From an uncultured Lentisphaerota bacterium (GTDB lineage Bacteria; Verrucomicrobiota; Kiritimatiellia; CAIQIC01), in the NCBI GenBank assembly GCA_903912445.1, contig CAIWHP010000258.1, positions 27,513-91,512 on the forward strand: DNA of 64,000 nt. The letters run 5' to 3'. Positions 34,861 to 42,455 of this stretch are shown here, piece by piece. The notes under the pieces are model-generated. The model ran no database searches and had not been told where the DNA came from. It was given only the letters and a program-made list of their open reading frames with translations. The position numbers and the translations under genes are program-made. Every line of letters starts with the position of its first letter. Within the stretch, counting starts at the first letter, position 1.

Positions 34861-37596
34861 TCAAGCCTTCAGTTGTTCGATCATCTGCAGCAGCTTCGCA
34901 CGTTTCTCGGCGAGCTCGCCGAGCAGCTTGCGCTGCGCCTCGACCACCGCCGCCGGGGCGCGCCCGACAAAGTTGGCGTTGCCGAGCTTGGCCTCGACGC
35001 CGGCGCTGTTGCGCTCGATCTCCGCGAGCTGCTTGGCCAGCTTCTCGCGCTCCGCGGCCACGTCCACCGCACCCAGCGACATGAACAGCGTTCCCAGCGG
35101 CGTGAGGGTGCTGGGCATCGCCTGCGCTGGCGCAAAGGCGGGGTCGATGGTGAGGTTGCCGGCCTTGAGCAGGCTCATCACGTTCACGCGGTCGGCTTCG
35201 AGCCGCGGCACGGCGTCCGCGCCGACCGGCTTGATGAAGAAGTCCACCTTCTGACCCGGCGCGACGCCGTTATCGGCGCGCAGCGTGCGGCCGAGGCCGA
35301 TCAACTCGTGCCGCGACTCGACGTGCGCCACGGTCGCCGCATCCCAGAGCGCCGCCGGCGCCGCCTTGGGCCACGGCGCGGTGAGGATCGAGAGCCGGGG
35401 GTCGAGGGTCGAGGGCGACTTCTCTTCCGTTCGATGTTCGATATTCGATGTTGGATGTTCGATGTTCGCCCCCGCGTAGCCCATCCCCCACCAGAGCTCC
35501 TCGGTGAGGAACGGCATCAGCGGATGCAACAGGCGCAGCGCGTTGGAAAGGCAGTGATGCATCACGCCGAGTACGACCGCCTTGCGCGCCGCGTCGTCGC
35601 CGTAGAAAACCTGCTTTGAATATTCCACGTACCAGTCGCAGAACTGGTGCCACATGAACTCGTAGACGGCCTTCGCATAATCGTTGAAGCGGAATTTGCT
35701 GAGGTTGTCGTCGCACGCGGCGATGCACTCGTTCAGCTTGGCGAGGATGTGCTGGTCGTCGGCGCTCAGCGGCTGCGCATTGGCACTGTCCGGCGACCAC
35801 AACGCACCGGGGCAGCCGGCCGCCTGCATCTGCATGAAGCGCGCGGCGTTCCAGATCTTCGTGCCGAAGTTGCGGCCGATCTCGAACTTCTCCTCGTTCA
35901 CGTAGACGTCCTGCCCGGTCGCTGTCAGCATGATCAGGCTGAAGCGCAGCGCGTCGGTGCTGTACTTCTCGATGATCTGGACCGGGTCGATCGAATTGCC
36001 GAGGCTCTTGGACATCTTGCGACCGATGTCGTCGCGCACCGTGCCGTGGATGTAGACCTCGCGGAACGGGATGTCGCCCATGAACTCGCAGCCCGCCATG
36101 ACCATGCGGGCGACCCAGAAGAACAGGATCTCCGAGGCGGTGACGAGCGTGTGCGTCGGGTAGTAGAACTTCAGGTCGGCGTTCGGCTGCGGCCAGCCGA
36201 AGACGCTGAAGGGCCAGAGCCACGACGAGAACCAGGTATCGAGCACGTCCTCGTCCTGCCGGATGTTTGCCGCACCGCACTTGGCGCAGGCCTGCGGCTG
36301 GCCCTTCGCCGCCCACTGGTGCCCGCAGGCGTCGCAGTAGAAGACCGGGATGCGGTGCCCCCACCAGATCTGCCGCGAGATGCACCAGTCGCGGATGTTC
36401 TCCATCCACTCGGTGTAGACCTTCGTCCAGCGGTCCGGCGTGAACTTGATGCGGCCTTCCACGACCGCGGCGAGCGCGGGCGCGGCCAGCGGTTTCATCC
36501 GCACGAACCACTGCGGCGAGAGGCGCGGCTCGACGACCGTGTGGCAGCGGTAACAATGGCCGACCGCGTGCGCGTGGTCGTCAATCTTCTCCACCAGCCC
36601 GGCGGCCTCAAGGTCCGCGAGAATCTGTTTGCGGCAGGCGAAGCGGTCCATCCCGGCATACGACCCGGCCTCGGCGCTCATCAAGCCGTCGTCGGTCATC
36701 ACGTCGATTGAGGGCAGGCTGTGCCGCTGGCCCATCGCAAAGTCGTTCGGGTCGTGCGCGGGCGTGACCTTGACGATGCCCGTGCCGAACTTCGGGTCCA
36801 CGTAGTCATCGGCGATCACCTGCAGCTCGCGGTTCAGGATGGGCAGCGTCACCTTGCCGGTGGCGCGCAGCTCGCTGTAGCGCTCGTCGGAGGGATTCAC
36901 CGCGACGGCGGTGTCGCCCAGCATCGTCTCCGGCCGCGTCGTCGCCACGACGATGTGCGTGCGGCCCGGCACGCCGCTGACGGGATAGCGCAGGTGATAG
37001 AGCTTGCCGGCGGTATCCTGGTGCTCGCTCTCCTCGTCGGACAGCGCGGTCTGGCAGCGCGGGCACCAGTTGATGATGTACTTGCCGCGATAGATCAGGC
37101 CCTTGTCATAGAGCCGGACGAACACCTCGGCCACGGCATCGCTCAAGTCCGCGTCCATGGTGAAATGCTCGCGCTGCCAGTCGCAGGACGAGCCGAGCTT
37201 TTTGAGCTGGCGGATGATCGTGCCGCCGTATTCCTGCCGCCACTGCCACACGCGTTCGACAAACTTCTCGCGCCCGAGATCGCGCCGGCCCTTGCCCTCT
37301 TTCTTGAGCGCGCGCTCGACCACGTTCTGCGTCGCGATGCCCGCGTGGTCGGTGCCCGGCACCCAGACCGCGTTGCGCCCGCACATCCGCTGCCAGCGCG
37401 TCAGCACATCCTGGATCGTGTTGTTGAGCGCATGGCCCATGTGCAGGATGCCGGTGACGTTCGGCGGAGGGATGACGATGCAATAAGGCGCGCCCCCGCG
37501 GCTCGCATCGCTGTGGAACGAGTTGTGTTCCAGCCACCAGCTGTACCACTTGTCCTCGATCGCCTTCGGGTCGTAATGTTTGGGCAATTCCGCCAT
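34861..37596 (-). CDS. valS: valyl-tRNA synthetase
   Basis: A 911-residue class I synthetase that charges tRNA-Val and edits Thr. The HIGH-type motif is HMGH (about 52-55) in PPPNVTGILHMGHALN and the KMSKS loop is GRKMSKSLGNSIDP (527-531). The CP1 editing domain, zinc-type CDACG/CAKCG cysteines and a C-terminal coiled coil (after about 840) are visible. About 30 residues at 711-739 (NIEHPTSNIEHR..., LDPRLSILT) look like translated intergenic repeat inserted in the anticodon-binding region. The start at 37596 fits the alignment of family N-termini, and a promoter lies at 37625-37652. Confidence 0.96.
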   Translation of the reverse strand: MAELPKHYDPKAIEDKWYSWWLEHNSFHSDASRGGAPYCIVIPPPNVTGILHMGHALNNTIQDVLTRWQRMCGRNAVWVPGTDHAGIATQNVVERALKKEGKGRRDLGREKFVERVWQWRQEYGGTIIRQLKKLGSSCDWQREHFTMDADLSDAVAEVFVRLYDKGLIYRGKYIINWCPRCQTALSDEESEHQDTAGKLYHLRYPVSGVPGRTHIVVATTRPETMLGDTAVAVNPSDERYSELRATGKVTLPILNRELQVIADDYVDPKFGTGIVKVTPAHDPNDFAMGQRHSLPSIDVMTDDGLMSAEAGSYAGMDRFACRKQILADLEAAGLVEKIDDHAHAVGHCYRCHTVVEPRLSPQWFVRMKPLAAPALAAVVEGRIKFTPDRWTKVYTEWMENIRDWCISRQIWWGHRIPVFYCDACGHQWAAKGQPQACAKCGAANIRQDEDVLDTWFSSWLWPFSVFGWPQPNADLKFYYPTHTLVTASEILFFWVARMVMAGCEFMGDIPFREVYIHGTVRDDIGRKMSKSLGNSIDPVQIIEKYSTDALRFSLIMLTATGQDVYVNEEKFEIGRNFGTKIWNAARFMQMQAAGCPGALWSPDSANAQPLSADDQHILAKLNECIAACDDNLSKFRFNDYAKAVYEFMWHQFCDWYVEYSKQVFYGDDAARKAVVLGVMHHCLSNALRLLHPLMPFLTEELWWGMGYAGANIEHPTSNIEHRTEEKSPSTLDPRLSILTAPWPKAAPAALWDAATVAHVESRHELIGLGRTLRADNGVAPGQKVDFFIKPVGADAVPRLEADRVNVMSLLKAGNLTIDPAFAPAQAMPSTLTPLGTLFMSLGAVDVAAEREKLAKQLAEIERNSAGVEAKLGNANFVGRAPAAVVEAQRKLLGELAEKRAKLLQMIEQLKA
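35386..35469. repeat. repeat-like insert inside valS (GAACATC and CGACCCT units)
   Basis: Read with valS, a tract of ATCGAACATCCAACATCGAA type units (35430-35469) is followed by CCTCGACCCTCGACCC type units (about 35386-35412). Both are short direct repeats unlike synthetase sequence and typical of non-coding DNA. The total of 84 bp keeps the frame. Confidence 0.7.
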
Positions 37597-37624
37597 AATT
37601 CGCTCGCTTTCAAAAACGCGCGAA

Positions 37625-37652
37625 AGTGTAGGCATTGCCTGTGGAAATGCAA
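37625..37652 (-). promoter_or_regulatory. sigma70-like promoter of valS
   Basis: TTGCAT (37652-37647), 16-bp spacer, TACACT (37630-37625) on the minus strand. Predicted +1 near 37618, leaving a short leader with GAAAGCGAG. Confidence 0.5.
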
Positions 37653-37775
37653 GAAACCTTCATCCACGGAACTGGGTTTGGGCTTGAAGTGCGATGCTGA
37701 TCGTGGACATCATGGAGCGTGATACTGCGTAGTAGTGCGAGCGGGATAGCACGCAAAACGATGGAGGGTCCGGTT

Positions 37776-39581
37776 ATGCGCAGACTGCTACTGACCGTCG
37801 CGCCGATGGCAGCGGGCCTGCTGGCCGCGGGCACGTTGCTGCACGCGGCCCCGATCCACGATGCGGCCAAGGCGGGTGACGCCGACGCGTTGACGGCGTT
37901 GCTCAAGGATCAGCCGTCGCTGGTCAACTCCCAGGACGCGCAGGGCTGGACCCCGCTGCACTGGGCCGCTTGCGAGGGCCACACGGCGGCCGTCAAACTG
38001 CTGTTGGCGAAAGGCGCGGATTCCGCTCTCCAGGACAAAGAGCACTGCACACCGTTGCGGTATGCACGCGACTGGGGCCATAAGGAAGTCATCGAACTGC
38101 TCCTCCACCCGACCGCTGAGCCAGGTAACAAGGATGCACCGAGCGAGTCCCAACTGTTGGCCGGGGGCGTGCGGCAGGAATACTTAGGCAACATCCACCA
38201 AATCCCGTTACTTGAAGCTTCGTCGCAAACGACCAATGGATGCCACTTCGCAGTTGTAACTTCGCAAAACGGCAAACAGGTGGTCAGCGTGGATGGCCGC
38301 CCGGGACCGGAATATGACAGGATTGCCCGGGGCACGCCGATCTTCAGCGCCGACGGTAAGCGGGTGGCCTATGGCGCTTTCAAAGGGGACAAGGCTGTGG
38401 TGGTCGTTGATGGTCAACCGGGTTCGGAGTATGACGAGATTGACTCATTGATTTTCAGCCTCGACGGCAAGCGGGTGGCCTATAGCGCTCGAAAGGAAAC
38501 CAAGTGGATGGCGATTGTGGATGGTCAACCGGGGCCGGAGTACGTCGGGATTGCCCGAGGCACACCGATCTTCAGCGCCGACGGCAAACGGGTGGCCTAC
38601 ATCGCGGGGAAAGATGGCAAGATGGTGGTGGTCGTGGATGGCCAACCGGGGCCAGAGTATGACGGGATTATGGGAGGAACCTCGATATTTAGCGCCGATG
38701 GCAAGCGGGTGGCCTATAGCGCTCTCACAGAGAACAAGTGGATGGTGCTCGTGGATGGGCAGCCTGGCGCAAAGCATGACGGAATTGGCAAAGGCACTCC
38801 AATCTTTAGCGCCGACAGCCAGCGGGTGGCGTATTTTGCTGGAAAAGGGGAAAAGTTCTTTGTGGTCGTAGATGGCCAACCGGGGCCGGAATATGACAGG
38901 AATGGCTCGTTGGGCTTCAGCGCCGACAGCCAGCGGATCGCCTATGCCGCGCGCAAGGGCAACAAGGGGGTGGTAGTCATGGATGGCCAACCGGGGCCGG
39001 AGTATGACGGGATTGGCAAAGGCTTTCCGATCTTCAGCGCCTTCGGCCGGCGGGTGGCCTACGTCGCGGGCCATGGGACCAAGCAATTGGTGGTCGTGGA
39101 TGGTCAACCGGGAGCAGAGTATGACCTAATTGGCGACGGCACCCCGATCTTCAGCGCCAATGGTCAAAGGGTGGCTTACTCCGCCAAAACGGGCAGCAAG
39201 TGTCTGGTGGTCGTGGATGGGCAGCCGGAGTCAGAGTATGTCGGAATTGGCACTCCAAGTTTCAGCCCTGACGGCCGGTATCTGGCCTACAGCGCTCACA
39301 AGGGGACAAAGTGGATGGTGGTCATGAATGGCCGGCCGGGGCCGGAGTATGATGGGATTGGCAAAGGCTCTCCGATCTTCAGCGCCGACAGCCAGCGGGT
39401 GGCCTACGTCGCTGTCAAAGACGGCAAGATGTTGGTGGTCGTGGATGGCCAGCCGGGGCCGGCCTATGGCAGGATCCTTTGTGGTCCCATATTCCGCCCT
39501 TCCGGTGAGGTGGAATATCTTGCAATCAACAATATCGAAGGTCTAACAGTTCTGTATCGCGTGACGCATCCGCGCCGCTGA
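37776..39581 (+). CDS. secreted ankyrin plus DGQPGPEYD-repeat propeller protein, paralog 1
   Basis: A 601-residue exported protein. After the signal peptide (MRRLLLTVAPMAAGLLAAGTLLHA) come two to three ankyrin repeats (AAKAGDADALTALLKDQP, GWTPLHWAACEGHTAAVKLLLAKGAD, CTPLRYARDWGHKEVIELLL; about 25-125). Eleven tandem units of about 37-39 residues follow, consensus VVVDGQPGPEYDGIGKGTPIFSADGKRVAYSAxKGxKW, resembling PD40/TolB propeller blades. It ends with CGPIFRPSGEVEYLAI and RVTHPRR, shared with paralog 2. No enzyme motif is seen; protein or ligand binding in the envelope is likely. ATG 37776 has GGAGGG nine bases upstream. Confidence 0.75.
   Translation: MRRLLLTVAPMAAGLLAAGTLLHAAPIHDAAKAGDADALTALLKDQPSLVNSQDAQGWTPLHWAACEGHTAAVKLLLAKGADSALQDKEHCTPLRYARDWGHKEVIELLLHPTAEPGNKDAPSESQLLAGGVRQEYLGNIHQIPLLEASSQTTNGCHFAVVTSQNGKQVVSVDGRPGPEYDRIARGTPIFSADGKRVAYGAFKGDKAVVVVDGQPGSEYDEIDSLIFSLDGKRVAYSARKETKWMAIVDGQPGPEYVGIARGTPIFSADGKRVAYIAGKDGKMVVVVDGQPGPEYDGIMGGTSIFSADGKRVAYSALTENKWMVLVDGQPGAKHDGIGKGTPIFSADSQRVAYFAGKGEKFFVVVDGQPGPEYDRNGSLGFSADSQRIAYAARKGNKGVVVMDGQPGPEYDGIGKGFPIFSAFGRRVAYVAGHGTKQLVVVDGQPGAEYDLIGDGTPIFSANGQRVAYSAKTGSKCLVVVDGQPESEYVGIGTPSFSPDGRYLAYSAHKGTKWMVVMNGRPGPEYDGIGKGSPIFSADSQRVAYVAVKDGKMLVVVDGQPGPAYGRILCGPIFRPSGEVEYLAINNIEGLTVLYRVTHPRR
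38280..39520 (+). repeat. eleven-unit tandem coding repeat (about 111-117 bp per unit)
   Basis: Units begin near GTGGTCGTGGATGGCCAACC and contain ATCTTCAGCGCCGACGGC. Units are similar but not identical, with occasional two-residue deletions, so the array is old enough to have diverged. Confidence 0.75.
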
Positions 39582-39722
39582 ATCGCCGGGCGAAGTCCCA
39601 AAGCGTGGCGCGGGGTTGGGCTTGGAGGTTGCGGCACGGGTCCGATCGTTGACCTGATGGAAAGTAATTCTGCGTCGTGTTTGCGGGCGGTACAGCCCGC
39701 GAAACGAATGGAGGGCTCAGTT

Positions 39723-41780
39723 ATGAGCAGATTCAAACTGACCGTCACTACGCTTGCGGTTGGCCTGCTGGGCGTGGGCACGTTGCTGTACGCGGCCCCG
39801 ATCCATGATGCGGCCAAGGCGGGTGACGCCGACGCGCTGACGGCGCTGCTCAAGGATCAGCCGGCGTTGATCAACGCCAAGGACGCACGAGGCTGGACAC
39901 CCCTGCACTGGGCCGCCGACGAGGGTCGCACAGCGGCCGTCAAATTACTGCTGGCGAACGGCGCGGATCCCACCCTTCAGGACAAGGAGCGATGTACTCC
40001 GCTGCGCTACGCGCGCGACTGGGGCCATAAGGAGGTGATCGAACTGCTCCTCCACCAGGCCGTCGAGCCGGGAAAAAAGGACGCCCCTAGCGGCTCCCAA
40101 CTACTTGCCGGGGGCGTGCGGCAGGAATATCTGGGCAACCTCGACCACACTCCATTAATGTTAGTGCGTTCGCAAACGACCAACGGTTGCCGCTTGGCCT
40201 ATGTTACTCGGCAAAACGGCAAACTGTTGGTCAACGTGGATGGCCGATCTGGGCCGGAGTATGACGGGATTGGCGATGGCACATTGATCTTCAGCGACGA
40301 TGGCCAGCGGGTGGCCTATGGCGCTCACCAGGGGAAAACGTGGCTGGTGGTCGTGGATGGGCAGCCTGGGCCGGAATATGACGGCATTGTAGGGGGCAGT
40401 CTGATCTTCAGCGCGGATGGCCAACGGTTGGCCTACATAGCCAGCAAGGACAGCAAAAGGTTGGTAATCGTGGATGGCCGACCGGGACCGGAGTATGAGG
40501 GGATTGGTTCGGTAATCTTTAGCACCAACGGTAAGCGGGTGGCCTATGACGCTTGCAGAGGGCACAAAAGTTTGGTGGTTGTGGATGGCCAACCGGGGCC
40601 GGAATATGACGGGCTTGCCCAAGGCACTCCGATCTTCAGCAAGGAGGGCAAGCGGGTGGCCTATGTCGCACGCAGGGGAGCCAAGTGGATGGTGGTCGTG
40701 GATGGCCAGCGTGGGACGGAATATGACGGGGTTTTTGAAGGCTCGCTAGTCTTCAGTATGGACGGACAACGTTTCGCCTATAGCGCTTCCAAAGGAAACA
40801 AGCGGTTTGTGGTCGTGGATGGCCAGGAGGGGCCGGAATATAATGAGGTTGCCCAAGGCCCTTCGATCTTCAGCGTAGACGGAAAACGGACGGCCTATGT
40901 CGCTAAGAAGGGGAACAAGAGTGTGGCGGTTGTCGATGGCCAGCAGGGGCCGGCATATGACATGATTGACCCGGTGGTCTTCAGCGCCGACGGAAAGCGG
41001 ATGGCCTACAGCGCTCTCATGGAGAACAAGTGGAGGGTGGTCGTGGATGGCCAGGAGGGGCCGGAATATGACGAGTTTGGCGACGGCACTCTGTTCTTCA
41101 GCGCCGACGGGAAACGGGTGGTTTACAGCGGAAAGAGAGGGCACAAGTGGAGGGTGGTTGTGGACGGAAAACCAGGGCCAGAGTATGACGGGATCATGAA
41201 GGGCACCATCATCTGCAGCGCGAACGGCCAGCGGGTGGCCTACAGCGCAAAGCAGGGCGAAAAATTTCTAATGATCGTGGATGGCCAGGAGGGGCCGGAG
41301 TATGACGGCTTTGGCAACGGCTCTCCGTTCTTCAGCGCGGACGGCCAGCGGGTGGCCTATGTCGCACAAAAGGGGACCAAGCAAATGGTGGTCGTGGAGG
41401 GCCAACCGGGGCCGGAGTATGACGGCTTTGGCGAAAGCAGCATAAGTTTCAGCGCGGACGGCCAGCGGATAGCCTACGTTGCACAAAAGGGGACCAAGCA
41501 AATGGTGGTCGTGGATGGCCGGGTGGGACCGGAGCATGACGGAATTAGCAATAGCACTTTAATCTTCAGCGCGAACAGCAAGCAGGTGGCCTACGTTGCT
41601 GTAAAGGGCAGTGTAAATGCTCGCAAGAAGTTGGTGGTCGTGGATGGGGAATTGGGACCAGAGTATTTCGATATCGTTTGTGGCCCCGTGTTCCGGCCGG
41701 CCGGCGAAGTGGAGTATCTGGCCATTAAAAATGTCGAGGGCCTGCCCGTTTTATATCGCGTGACGCACCCGCGCCGCTGA
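39723..41780 (+). CDS. secreted ankyrin plus DGQPGPEYD-repeat propeller protein, paralog 2
   Basis: A 685-residue tandem paralog of the preceding gene, 141 bp downstream. The signal peptide (MSRFKLTVTTLAVGLLGVGTLLYA) and ankyrin region are closely similar to paralog 1 (AAPIHDAAKAGDADALTALLKDQP is identical apart from context). The repeat array has 13 units instead of 11, several reading DGQEGPEYD. The C-terminal cap (CGPVFRPAGEVEYLAIKNVEG, RVTHPRR) is conserved. Upstream DNA, including the GGAGGG ribosome site and about 60 bp more, is also similar, so the whole gene with its leader was duplicated. The differing unit counts imply later gain or loss of blades. Confidence 0.75.
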   Translation: MSRFKLTVTTLAVGLLGVGTLLYAAPIHDAAKAGDADALTALLKDQPALINAKDARGWTPLHWAADEGRTAAVKLLLANGADPTLQDKERCTPLRYARDWGHKEVIELLLHQAVEPGKKDAPSGSQLLAGGVRQEYLGNLDHTPLMLVRSQTTNGCRLAYVTRQNGKLLVNVDGRSGPEYDGIGDGTLIFSDDGQRVAYGAHQGKTWLVVVDGQPGPEYDGIVGGSLIFSADGQRLAYIASKDSKRLVIVDGRPGPEYEGIGSVIFSTNGKRVAYDACRGHKSLVVVDGQPGPEYDGLAQGTPIFSKEGKRVAYVARRGAKWMVVVDGQRGTEYDGVFEGSLVFSMDGQRFAYSASKGNKRFVVVDGQEGPEYNEVAQGPSIFSVDGKRTAYVAKKGNKSVAVVDGQQGPAYDMIDPVVFSADGKRMAYSALMENKWRVVVDGQEGPEYDEFGDGTLFFSADGKRVVYSGKRGHKWRVVVDGKPGPEYDGIMKGTIICSANGQRVAYSAKQGEKFLMIVDGQEGPEYDGFGNGSPFFSADGQRVAYVAQKGTKQMVVVEGQPGPEYDGFGESSISFSADGQRIAYVAQKGTKQMVVVDGRVGPEHDGISNSTLIFSANSKQVAYVAVKGSVNARKKLVVVDGELGPEYFDIVCGPVFRPAGEVEYLAIKNVEGLPVLYRVTHPRR
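40230..41720 (+). repeat. thirteen-unit tandem coding repeat
   Basis: Same repeat family as 38280-39520 with two more units. The two units around 41310-41520 share GCACAAAAGGGGACCAAGCA exactly and are probably the most recent duplication. Confidence 0.75.
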
Positions 41781-41837
41781 GCCGCTGCCGGGCGGATTAT
41801 CAGAATGCACGCGCATGACGACAACCAGTATCTGCCG

Positions 41838-41877
41838 ACAAAAAAACGAGCGCCCCCTCGCGGGGACGCTCGCTTTT
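41838..41877 (-). terminator. Rho-independent terminator of the RRM-protein gene
   Basis: Stem CGAGCG-(C/A)-CCCC with a 4-nt loop and GGGG-CGCTCG (41847-41872), followed on the minus strand by seven Ts. Located 23 nt after the stop codon. Confidence 0.85.
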
Positions 41878-41899
41878 ATTCGGTCCGTACTAAGTCAGC

Positions 41900-42235
41900 T
41901 TAGTACTGGCCGCGACCGCCACCACCGAAGTCGCGCCGGCCGCCACCGCTGCCGCCACCACCGAAGCCACCCGTGCGGGGGCGGTCTTCGCGGGGCTTGG
42001 CTTCGTTGACCGTCAGGGCGCGGCCATCGAGGTCCTTGCCGTTGAAGTCGGCAATGGCCTTGGTCGCTTCTTCCTGCGTGGACATTTCCACGAACCCGAA
42101 GCCGCGGGACTTGCTGGTGAATTTATCCAGGATGATGTCGCAGCTGACCACGGTGCCGGCCTGCTGGAACAGGGCCTTGATGTCGGAGTCCATCGTGTTG
42201 AACGACATGTTGCCGACGTATAGTTTCGTACCCAT
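41900..42235 (-). CDS. glycine-rich RRM RNA-binding protein (cold-inducible type)
   Basis: A 111-residue protein with one RNA recognition motif: RNP2 KLYVGNMS (about 4-11) and RNP1 SRGFGFVEM (43-51), then a Gly/Arg-rich tail (GGFGGGGSGGGRRDFGGGG). Such proteins in cyanobacteria and PVC bacteria bind single-stranded RNA and are often cold-induced, acting as RNA chaperones. The gene has a clear terminator and, upstream, an AT-rich region unlike the rest of the window. A long leader of about 150 nt is possible, as in cold-shock mRNAs. Confidence 0.92.
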   Translation of the reverse strand: MGTKLYVGNMSFNTMDSDIKALFQQAGTVVSCDIILDKFTSKSRGFGFVEMSTQEEATKAIADFNGKDLDGRALTVNEAKPREDRPRTGGFGGGGSGGGRRDFGGGGRGQY

Positions 42236-42397
42236 TTGTTTTGCTTTCAGCTAGGGGAGGAATACTCAGTGGCCGTTCCCAACTAATTTAGGTTTCGAAT
42301 CGTCACCGAACACTAGGATCGTCGACAATCTACCAAACCAACTGCGTTATCTTCTTCGATAGCGCGCCGACACTACCCCATAAAGCCCCAATAGCAA

Positions 42398-42403
42398 ATT
42401 ATA
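42398..42403 (-). promoter_or_regulatory. possible -10 box (TATAAT) of the RRM gene
   Basis: A perfect TATAAT on the minus strand in an AT-rich tract, with no good -35. If used, +1 is near 42391 and the leader is about 155 nt. Confidence 0.35.
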
Positions 42404-42455
42404 ATCTCAATTATCTTTCTGGCCACCGGCCGGAAAGCAAGGCTGCCGCCGGTGT

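Noticed and set aside
38280-41720. The regular 111-117-bp repeats as a possible CRISPR array or satellite
   Set aside because: The period is too long, there are no unique spacers, and every unit keeps the same reading frame and protein pattern. They are coding repeats.
42424-42454. CACCGGC/GCCGGTG inverted repeat after the DUF4838 gene as a terminator
   Set aside because: The 17-nt loop and the lack of a T-tract make it weak, so it was left out of the feature list.
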